Assembly: GCF_002307475.1 (NCBI RefSeq)
Contig: NZ_NTMH01000035.1
Span: forward strand, 79,679-143,678
From: Pantoea allii
Lineage (GTDB): Bacteria; Pseudomonadota; Gammaproteobacteria; Enterobacterales; Enterobacteriaceae
Reading direction: 5' to 3'
DNA: 64,000 nucleotides
The notes below the pieces were generated by a model. That model was not told the DNA's origin and did no database searches. It saw only the letters and a program-made list of their open reading frames with translations. This document shows, in pieces, positions 43,898 through 51,890 of the stretch. Position 1 is the first letter of the stretch. Each line of letters begins with the position of its first letter. The translations under genes were made by a program, and so were the position numbers.

Positions 43898-44244
43898 GAA
43901 GCACGTTTTGTTTCTGCAAGCGCACAGTCACCGGAGCGTACTCAAGTACGTGAGGATGACGAGCACTTCCGGAAGCAACAATGGCGAGTAAGCCAGCTTC
44001 CGCCCTCGGGCCGTCGGCGGCGAAGCACGTTTTGTTTCTGCAAGCGCGCAGTCACCGGAGCGTACTTAAGTACGTGAGGATGACGAGCACTTCCAGAGAC
44101 AAAAATGGCGAGTAAGCCAGCTTCCGCCCTCGGGCCGTCGGCGGCGAAGCAAGTTTTGTTTCTGCAAGCGCGCAGTCACCGGAGCGTACTGAAGTACGTG
44201 AGGATGACGAGCACTTCCAGAGACAAAAATGGCGAGTAAGCCAG
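43898..44244. repeat. Three tandem 124-bp ERIC-like hairpin repeats between dnaG and rpoD
   Basis: Units start at 43898, 44022 and 44146 (period exactly 124 bp); the third is cut off at 44244 after about 99 bp. Each contains a core resembling the ERIC palindrome: CCGGAGCGTACT-n-AAGTACGTGAGG, where n is C, T and G in the three copies. In copies 2 and 3 outer arms TTTTGTTTCTG and CAGAGACAAAA can also pair, with one G-U. The array fills most of the 560-bp dnaG-rpoD gap and is therefore transcribed within the operon. The remaining gap (44245-44398) shows no gene. Confidence 0.85.
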
Positions 44245-44398
44245 GCCCGACATAAAATTTGCGGCTTAAGTGCCGATTACTAATGGGCAAAGCCCAGGCC
44301 GCGACGAAGGCAGCGGCAAGAATAAAGGCCTTCACTGCTATTGTTGGCACGCTGCCGACCGACACCAATCTAATTAACAGAAGTGTGGATACCGTCTT

Positions 44399-46243
44399 AT
44401 GGAGCAAAACCCGCAGTCACAGCTCAAGCTTCTTGTCACCCGTGGTAAGGAGCAAGGCTATCTGACCTATGCTGAGGTCAATGACCATCTGCCGGAAGAT
44501 ATCGTCGACTCCGATCAGATCGAAGACATCATCCAGATGATTAACGACATGGGCATCCAGGTGGTTGAAGAAGCCCCGGACGCCGACGATCTGATGCTGA
44601 ATGAAAACAGCTCCGATACTGACGAAGATGCCGCGGAAGCTGCCGCTCAGGTATTATCCAGCGTTGAATCTGAAATTGGCCGCACCACCGACCCGGTTCG
44701 CATGTATATGCGTGAAATGGGTACCGTTGAACTGCTGACCCGCGAAGGCGAAATCGACATTGCCAAGCGTATTGAAGACGGTATCAACCAGGTTCAGTGC
44801 TCCGTCGCTGAATATCCGGAAGCCATTACCTACCTGCTGGATCAGTACGATCGCGTTGAAGCAGGTGAGTCGCGCCTGTCAGATTTAATCACTGGCTTTG
44901 TTGATCCTAACGCAGAAGAAGACCTGGCACCGACCGCAACGCACGTCGGTTCTGAGCTGTCTGAAGCCGATCGTAATAACGACGATGAAGAAGATGAAGA
45001 GAGCGATGACGACAGCTCGGATGACGATAACTCTATCGATCCCGAACTGGCACGCGAGAAGTTCTCTGACCTGCGCACCCAGTACGAAACCACCCGTGAT
45101 GTGATCAAAAGCAAAGGACGCAGCCACGCTGCCTCTGTTGCCGAGATCCAGAACCTGTCTGACGTCTTTAAGCAGTTCCGCCTGGTACCGAAGCAGTTCG
45201 ACTACCTGGTGAACAACATGCGTGAAATGATGGAACGCGTCCGTACTCAGGAACGTTTGATCATGAAGCTGTGTATTGAAGTGTGCAAAATGCCTAAGAA
45301 AAACTTCATTACGCTGTTCACCGGTAACGAGACCAATGAGAGCTGGTTCAAAGCCGCACTGGCGATGAACAAGCCCTGGTCTGAAAAACTGCTGGACGTG
45401 CAGGATGATGTGATGCGCTCTCTGCAGAAACTGGCGCAGATTGAAGAAGAAACCGGCCTGACCATCGAGCAGGTTAAAGACATCAACCGTCGTATGTCGA
45501 TTGGTGAAGCGAAAGCGCGTCGTGCCAAGAAAGAGATGGTCGAAGCGAACCTGCGTCTGGTGATTTCCATCGCGAAGAAATACACCAACCGTGGTTTGCA
45601 GTTCCTCGATCTGATTCAGGAAGGTAACATCGGCCTGATGAAAGCGGTTGATAAGTTTGAATACCGTCGCGGCTATAAGTTCTCTACTTATGCCACATGG
45701 TGGATTCGTCAGGCTATCACCCGTTCTATCGCTGACCAGGCGCGTACCATCCGTATTCCGGTGCATATGATTGAGACCATCAACAAACTCAACCGTATCT
45801 CGCGCCAGATGCTGCAAGAGATGGGCCGTGAGCCAACGCCAGAAGAACTGGCTGAGCGCATGCTGATGCCTGAAGATAAGATCCGCAAGGTGCTGAAGAT
45901 TGCCAAAGAGCCTATCTCTATGGAGACGCCGATTGGTGATGATGAAGATTCACATCTGGGTGATTTTATCGAAGACACCACGCTGGAGCTGCCGCTGGAC
46001 TCTGCCACCTCTGAGAGCCTGCGTTCTGCTACCCACGACGTGCTGGCTGGCCTGACCGCGCGTGAAGCCAAAGTGCTGCGCATGCGTTTCGGTATCGATA
46101 TGAACACCGACCACACGTTAGAAGAAGTGGGCAAACAGTTTGACGTTACCCGTGAGCGTATCCGTCAGATTGAAGCGAAAGCCCTGCGTAAACTGCGCCA
46201 TCCGAGCCGCTCGGAAGTGCTGCGCAGCTTCCTCGACGATTAA
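44399..46243 (+). CDS. rpoD: RNA polymerase primary sigma factor (sigma 70)
   Basis: 614 residues. Region 1.1 is at the N-terminus ([20 protein letters not shown]). Region 1.2 is [16 protein letters not shown] non-conserved acidic region holds a long D/E/S stretch near residues 197-215. Region 2 follows with [20 protein letters not shown] and [17 protein letters not shown] (the -10 recognition helix). Region 4.2 is [20 protein letters not shown] (the -35 helix). Last gene of the operon. Confidence 0.98.
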   Translation: MEQNPQSQLKLLVTRGKEQGYLTYAEVNDHLPEDIVDSDQIEDIIQMINDMGIQVVEEAPDADDLMLNENSSDTDEDAAEAAAQVLSSVESEIGRTTDPVRMYMREMGTVELLTREGEIDIAKRIEDGINQVQCSVAEYPEAITYLLDQYDRVEAGESRLSDLITGFVDPNAEEDLAPTATHVGSELSEADRNNDDEEDEESDDDSSDDDNSIDPELAREKFSDLRTQYETTRDVIKSKGRSHAASVAEIQNLSDVFKQFRLVPKQFDYLVNNMREMMERVRTQERLIMKLCIEVCKMPKKNFITLFTGNETNESWFKAALAMNKPWSEKLLDVQDDVMRSLQKLAQIEEETGLTIEQVKDINRRMSIGEAKARRAKKEMVEANLRLVISIAKKYTNRGLQFLDLIQEGNIGLMKAVDKFEYRRGYKFSTYATWWIRQAITRSIADQARTIRIPVHMIETINKLNRISRQMLQEMGREPTPEELAERMLMPEDKIRKVLKIAKEPISMETPIGDDEDSHLGDFIEDTTLELPLDSATSESLRSATHDVLAGLTAREAKVLRMRFGIDMNTDHTLEEVGKQFDVTRERIRQIEAKALRKLRHPSRSEVLRSFLDD

Positions 46244-46249
46244 GTCAGC

Positions 46250-46273
46250 AAAACCCCGGTTCGCCGGGGTTTT
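46250..46273. terminator. Terminator after rpoD
   Basis: AAAACCCCGG, loop TTCG, CCGGGGTTTT plus further T residues; it can serve both rpoD and the convergent mug. Confidence 0.93.
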
Positions 46274-46312
46274 TTATTTCTGCCGCCCTGCCCCACTTTT
46301 CACGCGTTAGCT

Positions 46313-46828
46313 TCAGCCTCGTGTCTTCAGCGCATCGTACATCTGACGATACATCGCCACGATCTCTTCCAGCGATGCACGATTTAACCCACTCGGATTC
46401 GGCAACACCCAAACCTGGGTTTTCCCCATGTAGATCGGCTGCTCGCCCCATTCCACCTTGCTCTGACGAAACGCGCGTTTAAAGGCATCTTTGCCCAGGA
46501 TAGCCAAGGCAGCAGGCTGATAACGCAGCACCTTATCCATCAGCCGCTGACCACCATCACGCAGCTCATCACTGGCCAGTTCATTCGCCTGGATAGTTGG
46601 ACGCTCGACCAGCATCGTGATACCGCAGCCGGTTTCCAGTAAGCGCTGCTCCTCTTCCGGCTTCAGCTGCTGCTCGGTAAATCCTGCCAAATGAATCACC
46701 TTCCAGAAGCGGTTGCCGGGATGGGCAAAGTGATAGCCGGTGTGCGCCGTCGACTGACCGGGATTGATGCCGCAAAACAGCACGTTCAGATCTGATGCGA
46801 TGATATCGCTAATGTTGTGTTCGCTCAT
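46313..46828 (-). CDS. mug: G/U mismatch-specific DNA glycosylase
   Basis: 171 residues from the ATG at 46828 (GGAGG upstream). Uracil-DNA glycosylase superfamily: GINPGQSTAHTGYHFAHPGN near residues 21-40 holds the catalytic Asn and substrate pocket, and VLPNPSGLNR near 139-148 is the second motif. It removes uracil and ethenocytosine opposite G. Its place between rpoD and the ileX tRNA matches E. coli. Confidence 0.95.
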   Translation of the reverse strand: MSEHNISDIIASDLNVLFCGINPGQSTAHTGYHFAHPGNRFWKVIHLAGFTEQQLKPEEEQRLLETGCGITMLVERPTIQANELASDELRDGGQRLMDKVLRYQPAALAILGKDAFKRAFRQSKVEWGEQPIYMGKTQVWVLPNPSGLNRASLEEIVAMYRQMYDALKTRG

Positions 46829-47095
46829 GTTGCCTCCTGGCTTTGCGCCTGCGCGCCTCACTGTCGCTCACGCAAAGGGTCCTTGTTTGACATCGTCTTG
46901 TCACTGATTAAAGCGCATTTGGCGGGCAGCGTCGTGGTCTGGGTTGGCTTTTTTCACTGTTAAGCAGGGAAAGACAATTAAGGATAACCGCGCCGGTTAT
47001 GTCGCCGCCTGTCAGCCAGAGGTTTTTGTCTGTTTTATCATAGTTATCAGCAAGTAAAACATTGCTGCTTATTTCAGCAACCAGCCGATCAACGC

Positions 47096-47124
47096 TGGAT
47101 TGCCCCGGACAGATACTTTATAAT
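47096..47124 (+). promoter_or_regulatory. Promoter of the tRNA-Ile2 gene
   Basis: TATAAT at 47119-47124 with a weak -35 (TGGATT, 47096-47101) 17 bp upstream. It is followed by a GC-rich discriminator (CCCCGCTCC), typical of stringently controlled tRNA promoters. Confidence 0.7.
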
Positions 47125-47136
47125 CCCCGCTCCATT

Positions 47137-47212
47137 GGCCCCTTAGCTCAGTGGTTAGAGCAGGCGACTCATAATCGCTTGGTCGCTGGTTCAAACCCAG
47201 CAGGGGCCACCA
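47137..47212 (+). tRNA. ileX: tRNA-Ile2 (anticodon CAT, read as lysidine-AU)
   Basis: 76 nt: acceptor GGCCCCT pairs with AGGGGCC, the D-loop is AGTGGTTAGA, the anticodon CAT lies at 47170-47172, the T-arm is GCTGGTTCAAACCCAGC, and CCA is encoded (47210-47212). It is nearly identical to E. coli ileX, whose CAU anticodon is modified by TilS to read AUA. Context (after rpoD-mug) also matches ileX. Its 3' half is the integration site for the mobile DNA that follows. Confidence 0.95.
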
Positions 47213-47271
47213 GATTTAGTGATGAAAATCATGAAGTTAAGCCACCTTAAAAGGGTGGCTTTTTTGTTTTC
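47168..47271 (+). repeat. Left attachment site: 3' half of tRNA-Ile2 plus terminator
   Basis: From the anticodon loop (ACTCATAATCGC) through the CCA end and terminator, this about 104-bp block is repeated in direct orientation at about 50572-50673 with roughly a dozen differences. An integrating element that uses a tRNA 3' end as attB leaves exactly such a duplication. Confidence 0.8.
47240..47265 (+). terminator. tRNA-Ile2 terminator
   Basis: AGCCACC (47240-47246) pairs with GGTGGCT (47254-47260) and a T-run follows. A degenerate copy of the same hairpin occurs at about 50643-50664, showing that the duplicated att region includes the terminator. Confidence 0.85.
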
Positions 47272-47306
47272 ATAATTCGTCATTGGTAGCAAAATGCCAG
47301 ACATAG

Positions 47307-48286
47307 ATTTTCTTAAACGGCCATGACGGCAAAAGGATACGCCGCCAGTTTGCGATGAAGGGCGAAGCACAATCCTACGAGAAATTCGTAAAAGAACAGG
47401 CTCAAGATAAGCCCTGGCTGGGAGAAAAAGCAGATAAGCGGCGGGTAATTGAACTGGTTGAATTGTGGTTTAACACGCACGGCATCACTTTAGCGGATGG
47501 CGAGAAGCGGCGAACCACTATGGCGTTCGCCCGCGGTGCGATGGGGAATCCACTCGCAACCGAGTTTAATGCGAAAATTTTTGCGTCTTATCGCGAGCAG
47601 CGGTTAAGTGGGAAGATCACCCGCTCCAATCGAGTGAAGACGGTTACGCCACGCACGGTTAATTTAGAGCTGGCGTATTTCAGGGCAATGTTTAATGAGC
47701 TACGGCGGTTAGATGAATGGACCGCACCAAACCCGTTAGAGAACGTGCGCGAGTTTAAAATCAGCGAATCGGAAATGGCGTATCTCACCATTGAGGAAAT
47801 CAGAACCCTATTCAACGAGTGTGAGAACAGCCGATCCAAAGACCTGACTAGCATTGTGAAAATCTGCCTGGCAACTGGCGCACGTTGGAGTGAGGCAGAA
47901 GGCTTAAAGGGAAACCAAATCCGCGCCGGTCAGATCATATATGTGAAAACTAAAGGCAAGAAAAACCGCGCGGTGCCAATAACTGAAAAACTACAGGCTG
48001 AACTACCATCGGGCAGGAAAGCGCTGCCACTCTTCGCGGCGTCCTATTCAGCTTTTAGAAAGGCAATGCAGCGTGCTGGCATTGAAACACCGGCGGGCCA
48101 GCTCACCATGTTTTGCGCCATACCTTCGCCTCACATTTCATGATGAACGGCGACAATATCCTTGCACTTCAGCGGATATTGGGGCACACAGATATTAAAG
48201 TGACAATGCGGTATGCGCATTTTGCACCTGATCACTTAATGGAAGCCATATCGTTCAATCCTCTGAGCCTAATAGATTCTCAGTAA
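47307..48286 (+). pseudogene. P2-type tyrosine integrase, N-terminally broken and frameshifted
   Basis: The longest open part starts at ATG 47355, but homology to P2-like integrases begins earlier (GHDGKRIRRQFA at 47319-47354) behind an in-frame TAG at 47304, and the usual first 20 or so residues are lost. The catalytic Arg is seen in CLATGARWSEAEGL. Near 48105 one base is missing: the frame goes off after PAGQLT into a stop at 48143. The next frame continues with the expected HVLRHTFASHFMMNG, LQRILGHTDIK and the tyrosine in MRYAHFAPDHL up to 48286. The Arg and His/Tyr parts of the active site are thus separated. A sequencing slip in the short C run could explain the second lesion but not the first. 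Confidence 0.85.
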
Positions 48287-48462
48287 ACATGATTTTCATG
48301 TATAAATTTTTTTCAAAGTTAAAATTGTTAGGAGCATCCTTAGAAAAAAAGAAAAAAACAATATAATTCAATGCGCTATATTTGAAAGCGCCAATTATAT
48401 ACATATAACTTCCTAATGAAGCGAAAAAAAGAGAAGATTAAAAATAAACATCAAGATCATTA

Positions 48463-48491
48463 TTGAAAAACATGGCAATTTATGAAATATT
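48463..48491 (+). promoter_or_regulatory. Candidate retron promoter
   Basis: TTGAAA at 48463-48468 and AATATT at 48486-48491 with a 17-bp spacer. Transcription starting about 7 bases downstream would begin at the first base of the a1 repeat of the retron RNA (48498). An alternative TTGAAA/TATAAC pair lies at 48382-48409. Confidence 0.5.
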
Positions 48492-48497
48492 TCAGAT

Positions 48498-48629
48498 AGG
48501 TGTGCAGGCAGATTTTTGAATTGTGTTTCGCAATTCTTGATTTAAAGGGCAGAAAGTCTCGCCCGCTATGATTCTCATAGCTATATCTGCTTAGTATTTT
48601 TCAAAGTGCATAGGAGTGCCTGCACACCT
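48498..48629 (+). ncRNA. Retron msr-msd RNA (Ec67/Eco2-like)
   Basis: The RNA is bounded by perfect 13-base complementary repeats a1 AGGTGTGCAGGCA (48498-48510) and a2 TGCCTGCACACCT (48617-48629). G48511 follows a1 in the context GGCAG-ATTT, which corresponds to the branching guanosine of retron Ec67. Next come an msr hairpin GAATTG/CAATTC (48518-48536), a second stem GGGC/GCCC (48547-48564) and an msd stem GCTATGA/TCATAGC (48565-48581). The sequence before a2 (GGAGTGCCTGCA) matches my memory of Ec67. The RT gene starts 22 bp later. The exact msDNA ends cannot be fixed from sequence alone. Confidence 0.88.
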
Positions 48630-48651
48630 CCATTCAAGGATAGGAGCCGAT

Positions 48652-50394
48652 ATGACAACCCGCCTAAAAAAGTTACAAAACTGTAAGTCGAAACCTGATT
48701 TTGCGCGGCTCTTGGGAATAAAGCCCGTATTTCTCACCCGTGTTGTATATATTAGAAATACGGAAAAACTATATACTGACTTTAAGATCAATAAGAAAAA
48801 TGGTGATAAAAGAATTATCTCATCTCCCGACCCTGAACTTAAAGAGATACAAAGTAGATTGTCCACTTTGCTTCAAGATTGCCTAACAGATATTAGAGAC
48901 TCACATGAAGTTATAAATAATTTATCTCATGGCTTCGAACGAGAAAGAAGTATAATTACAAACGCAGAGAAGCATAAAAGAAAAAAATGGGTACTCAATC
49001 TAGATCTTAGCAACTTTTTTGATGAGTTTAACTTCGGACGTGTAAGAGGTTACTTCATTAAAAATTCCAATTTCAAATTAAATGAAGAAGTAAGCAACAT
49101 AATATCGAAAATAGCATGTTATAATAATAGGCTACCACAAGGAAGCCCTTGCTCGCCAGTAATAACAAATTTAATTTTACATTCATTAGATCAACGTCTT
49201 AATTTAATATGTAAAAAAGTTGGGTGTACATATACTCGATATGCTGACGATATAACAATATCAACAAATAAATCCGAATTCCCAAAAAAAATCATAGCTT
49301 CGTGCGAAAGCAACATCGTCAATTTAAACCAAATATTTTTAAAAGAAATCACAAAATCCGGATTTTCATTGAATTTCAGCAAAGTTAGATTACTTGGTAA
49401 AAATTGCCGTCAAGAAGTTACAGGATTGACTGTTAATAAAATTGTTAATGTAAGTGATAAATATACGCGTAACGTTCGGGCAATGGCTAATAATCTATTT
49501 AAAAATGGCGAATTCTATTTATTTGACAAGCAAACTAATCAAAAAAGACTCGGGTCGATTAATGAATTAACTGGAATATTCGGATTTATAGATTCGTTGG
49601 ACAAGCACAATAATAAAATATCACATAAAAACCAGGGTAGCCTTAACAAAAGAGAACGTTTATACTCTGATTTCCTCTATTATAAATCATTCTGCGCAAA
49701 TGAAAAACCAATGATTTTAACAGAAGGTAAAACAGACATCACCTACCTTAAAGTAGCGTTGGATTCTTTAGCCAAAGATTACCCAACATTAATTGGGGAT
49801 AAGGAAGAGAGAATGTCTTATGTCCGAGATTATAAAATATCATTTTTTAAAAACAGCATAAAATCAAAATACCTTCTCAAATTAGATGGTGGAACTCCTC
49901 ACCTTAAAGACTTTTTAGTAAATTATGATAAAAAGAGCAGTAAATACTCTAAATCAAAAAATGAGAAGCCTGTGATAATGATATTGGATAATGACTCAGG
50001 TAGTAATGGTGGAGGGGGTATATTTCAATGTCTATTAGGGAAGTCATTCCCTAACATTACTATTGATTCTAAGAAAAGCCTCAGAGACGAGAAGTGGATT
50101 TGGGTAACAAAAAATCTCTATATTATATTCACCCCTTTAAATGGCAAGCAAGAAAGTTCAATGGAAGATTTCTTCGATGAGTCAGTTCTAAAAAGAACCT
50201 TATCAAAAAAAACATTCAACAGAAGCAATAATAAATGCAAAGATAATGAATATGGTAAAGAAGCATTTGCAAAAGGTGTAGTATTGAAACGGCGAAAAAA
50301 AATCAACTTCACTAAATTCTCAATTATATTTGATTCCATAAATGAAATTATTAATCATCATGAATCAGTTAATAATTTAAAGACAATAGCATGA
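48652..50394 (+). CDS. Retron reverse transcriptase fused to a C-terminal TOPRIM domain (Ec67/Eco2-like)
   Basis: 580 residues from the ATG at 48652 (TAGGAG upstream). Retron-specific NAEKH (104-108, the NAXXH motif) precedes RT motif A LNLDLSNFF (D118), PQGSPCSPVITN (162-173), the catalytic YADD (197-200) and RQEVTGLTVN with the retron VTG triplet (256-258). After about residue 350 a TOPRIM-like part follows: ILTEGKTDITYLK with E358/D362, and IMILDNDSG with D446/D448. Layout, length and motifs match the Ec67 (Eco2) protein, where the RT makes msDNA and the fused TOPRIM nuclease is the toxic effector of an anti-phage system. Strongly AT-rich with rare codons, unlike the flanking core genes, so acquired by transfer. 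Confidence 0.92.
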   Translation: MTTRLKKLQNCKSKPDFARLLGIKPVFLTRVVYIRNTEKLYTDFKINKKNGDKRIISSPDPELKEIQSRLSTLLQDCLTDIRDSHEVINNLSHGFERERSIITNAEKHKRKKWVLNLDLSNFFDEFNFGRVRGYFIKNSNFKLNEEVSNIISKIACYNNRLPQGSPCSPVITNLILHSLDQRLNLICKKVGCTYTRYADDITISTNKSEFPKKIIASCESNIVNLNQIFLKEITKSGFSLNFSKVRLLGKNCRQEVTGLTVNKIVNVSDKYTRNVRAMANNLFKNGEFYLFDKQTNQKRLGSINELTGIFGFIDSLDKHNNKISHKNQGSLNKRERLYSDFLYYKSFCANEKPMILTEGKTDITYLKVALDSLAKDYPTLIGDKEERMSYVRDYKISFFKNSIKSKYLLKLDGGTPHLKDFLVNYDKKSSKYSKSKNEKPVIMILDNDSGSNGGGGIFQCLLGKSFPNITIDSKKSLRDEKWIWVTKNLYIIFTPLNGKQESSMEDFFDESVLKRTLSKKTFNRSNNKCKDNEYGKEAFAKGVVLKRRKKINFTKFSIIFDSINEIINHHESVNNLKTIA

Positions 50395-50571
50395 CTTTTA
50401 TATTCTGTCTTATTGAATATAAAGCACATTAAAAGTATTCAGTTAACATCAAATTTCATGGCAGCAAAGTGGCAGCAGAGCGCAACACTATGTGCCACTT
50501 TTCATCACTATTCGGTCTGAGTAAAACTTAAAAAAACAGTAAGTTACTGATTTTATTAGCTTAAAATTGGT

Positions 50572-50673
50572 ACTCATAATCGCCTGGCCGCTGGTTCAAA
50601 CCCAGCAGGGCCACCAGATTTAGTGATGTAAATCATATAATTAAGCCACCTCACGAGGGTGGCTGTTTTGTTT
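50572..50673 (+). repeat. Right attachment site: degenerate copy of tRNA-Ile2 3' half and terminator
   Basis: It starts ACTCATAATCGCCTGG and runs through the T-arm, CCA and terminator like the block at 47168. It lacks one G of the acceptor stem (CAGGGCC against CAGGGGCC) and differs at several other bases. There is no 5' half, so it is not a tRNA gene. It bounds the retron island on the right and is also the left border of the P2-like remnant that follows. Confidence 0.8.
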
Positions 50674-50794
50674 CTACAGGCCAGTGTCGCATGACTTTTA
50701 TCGCCCTTTTGAACGCTAGTACAAAAACCCGCTTTCGCGAGCTGTCAGAGAAGCAATAATGACTGTCTGTCGTTGTGCGTAAAAATCGGCCCCT

Positions 50795-50858
50795 GTTAGT
50801 CTGGCCCGGCGAGACGATCATCCCCGCTATGCTTTCGTGCGTTTTGAAGTTGCAGTTG
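50795..50858 (-). pseudogene. ogr remnant (C-terminal part only)
   Basis: On the minus strand the codons read [20 protein letters not shown]. They align with NCSCTFKTLESVSGIIVEPAQI of the intact ogr at 55909-56130. The zinc-finger N-terminus is gone; in its place is the truncated sheath gene. About 60 bp further left, CCCGCTTTCGCGAG (from 50716) resembles the terminator hairpin that follows the intact ogr. Confidence 0.75.
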
Positions 50859-51041
50859 CAGTTGCTGCGCGATGCTGGCAAGCACATTAGTTAACAATAC
50901 CGGCGTATTCAGCGGAAACGATGTGGCGTCGGCGTCCTCGGCGTTACAGACCAGCCCGACAATCGCGGTAGAGACGGTGGAAAGGGTGCGCGTGCCATCA
51001 TTGATTTCGACGACGCGAACACCGCAATGGTAATCAGACAT
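50850..51041 (-). pseudogene. Truncated P2-type tail sheath gene (FI) fused to the ogr remnant
   Basis: From the ATG at 51041 the frame reads [18 protein letters not shown] and keeps about 53 residues of the FI N-terminus. It then jumps to LASIAQQL, which in the complete FI gene lies near residues 163-170, and then runs into ogr sequence. So two deletions removed the middle of FI and everything from FI to ogr (FII, E, T, U, D). The leader upstream of the ATG also resembles that of the intact FI gene. Confidence 0.82.
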
Positions 51042-51202
51042 CTGATGCACTCCGTTAAATGGGTGCGCTCAGCGTGTCAGGTCAGGCGATGCCGTGTATG
51101 TAATTGAGTTTTGTTGAAGGATGAGCGGGCATTTACCGTGGAATGATCGTTTTGTCTTCCTGTGGCACTATTAACAGCCATCATCAAAAAGAGGGAACGA
51201 GA

Positions 51203-51868
51203 ATGATCTCAGGAAGAGCAGAAAGACAGGAACCTGGACGGTATTACACTTTTGAGTCAAGATTGCCCCCCGGCGAATTTTTTGAGCTTCGGCCACAACA
51301 TCTTCCACGCAATGCTCAGCCGGTGCTCGATGAAACAAGCGGTATGTGTATCGGCTACACCGTGGCTCAGGCTCCCGGCCTCTGGCAAATTTATGATGCA
51401 CAGGGCCATTTTGTCCGGCTCGAAGAGGCTCCGCTTGAAACGCCTTTGTTCGATCCAACTGATATTGCGCTGATTGCTTTTGGTGTTTTCCGCATCCTCC
51501 GCACTGGTCGTGCTTTGTTTGAAGCGGGTACGCGAACGGCCATTACAGCAAAGCTGGGCCAGGGGACTATTTCATTTTTGCGCGCCCGGTTTAAACTCGG
51601 CTTATCTGCACGCAACCTGAAAATGACCGAAACGGCTGCTAAGCACATGTATGAAACAGGTCGATACGTTCCTTTAAATATTCAGGAAAAAGCTATTCGT
51701 TACGGTAAGCGAACTGCCGATCCCCGGAACGTTAAAGGCCTGTACAGATACGAAATTGAGATGTACAAACTTTATCGTAAAAAGGCCACTACTGAGTATA
51801 AAAAATACACACTGGAAGTTGTGGTAAGAGAGTCCGACTGGACAATCACCCACTTTATGTATTTTTAA
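51203..51868 (+). CDS. Candidate polymorphic toxin (prophage moron)
   Basis: 221 residues from the ATG at 51203 (GAGGGA upstream; an ATG 20 codons earlier has no ribosome site). Residues 1-80 form an unnamed N-terminal region (PGRYYTFESRLPPGEFFELR). Residues 87-98 are hydrophobic. The last 80 residues (TETAAKHMYETGRYVPLNIQ ... YTLEVVVRESDWTITHFMY) look to me like the compact C-terminal RNase-type domains of contact-dependent or phage-borne toxins, with conserved His148 and His217. The gene is followed 22 bp later by an immunity-like gene. No secretion signal is seen. The toxin call is inference from the C-terminal pattern and the pair arrangement. Confidence 0.6.
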   Translation: MISGRAERQEPGRYYTFESRLPPGEFFELRPQHLPRNAQPVLDETSGMCIGYTVAQAPGLWQIYDAQGHFVRLEEAPLETPLFDPTDIALIAFGVFRILRTGRALFEAGTRTAITAKLGQGTISFLRARFKLGLSARNLKMTETAAKHMYETGRYVPLNIQEKAIRYGKRTADPRNVKGLYRYEIEMYKLYRKKATTEYKKYTLEVVVRESDWTITHFMYF

Positions 51869-51890
51869 AAAAACCGACAGGAACGCATAA

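Noticed and set aside
43898..44244. Direct repeats considered as a CRISPR array
   Set aside because: The units are 124 bp long and continuous, with no variable spacers and a palindromic ERIC-like core.
44885..45817. 310-codon frame antisense to rpoD
   Set aside because: Shadow of the strongly biased rpoD codon pattern; no family resemblance.
50572..50619. Second tRNA-Ile gene
   Set aside because: Only the 3' half is present and one acceptor-stem base is missing; it is an attachment-site duplicate.
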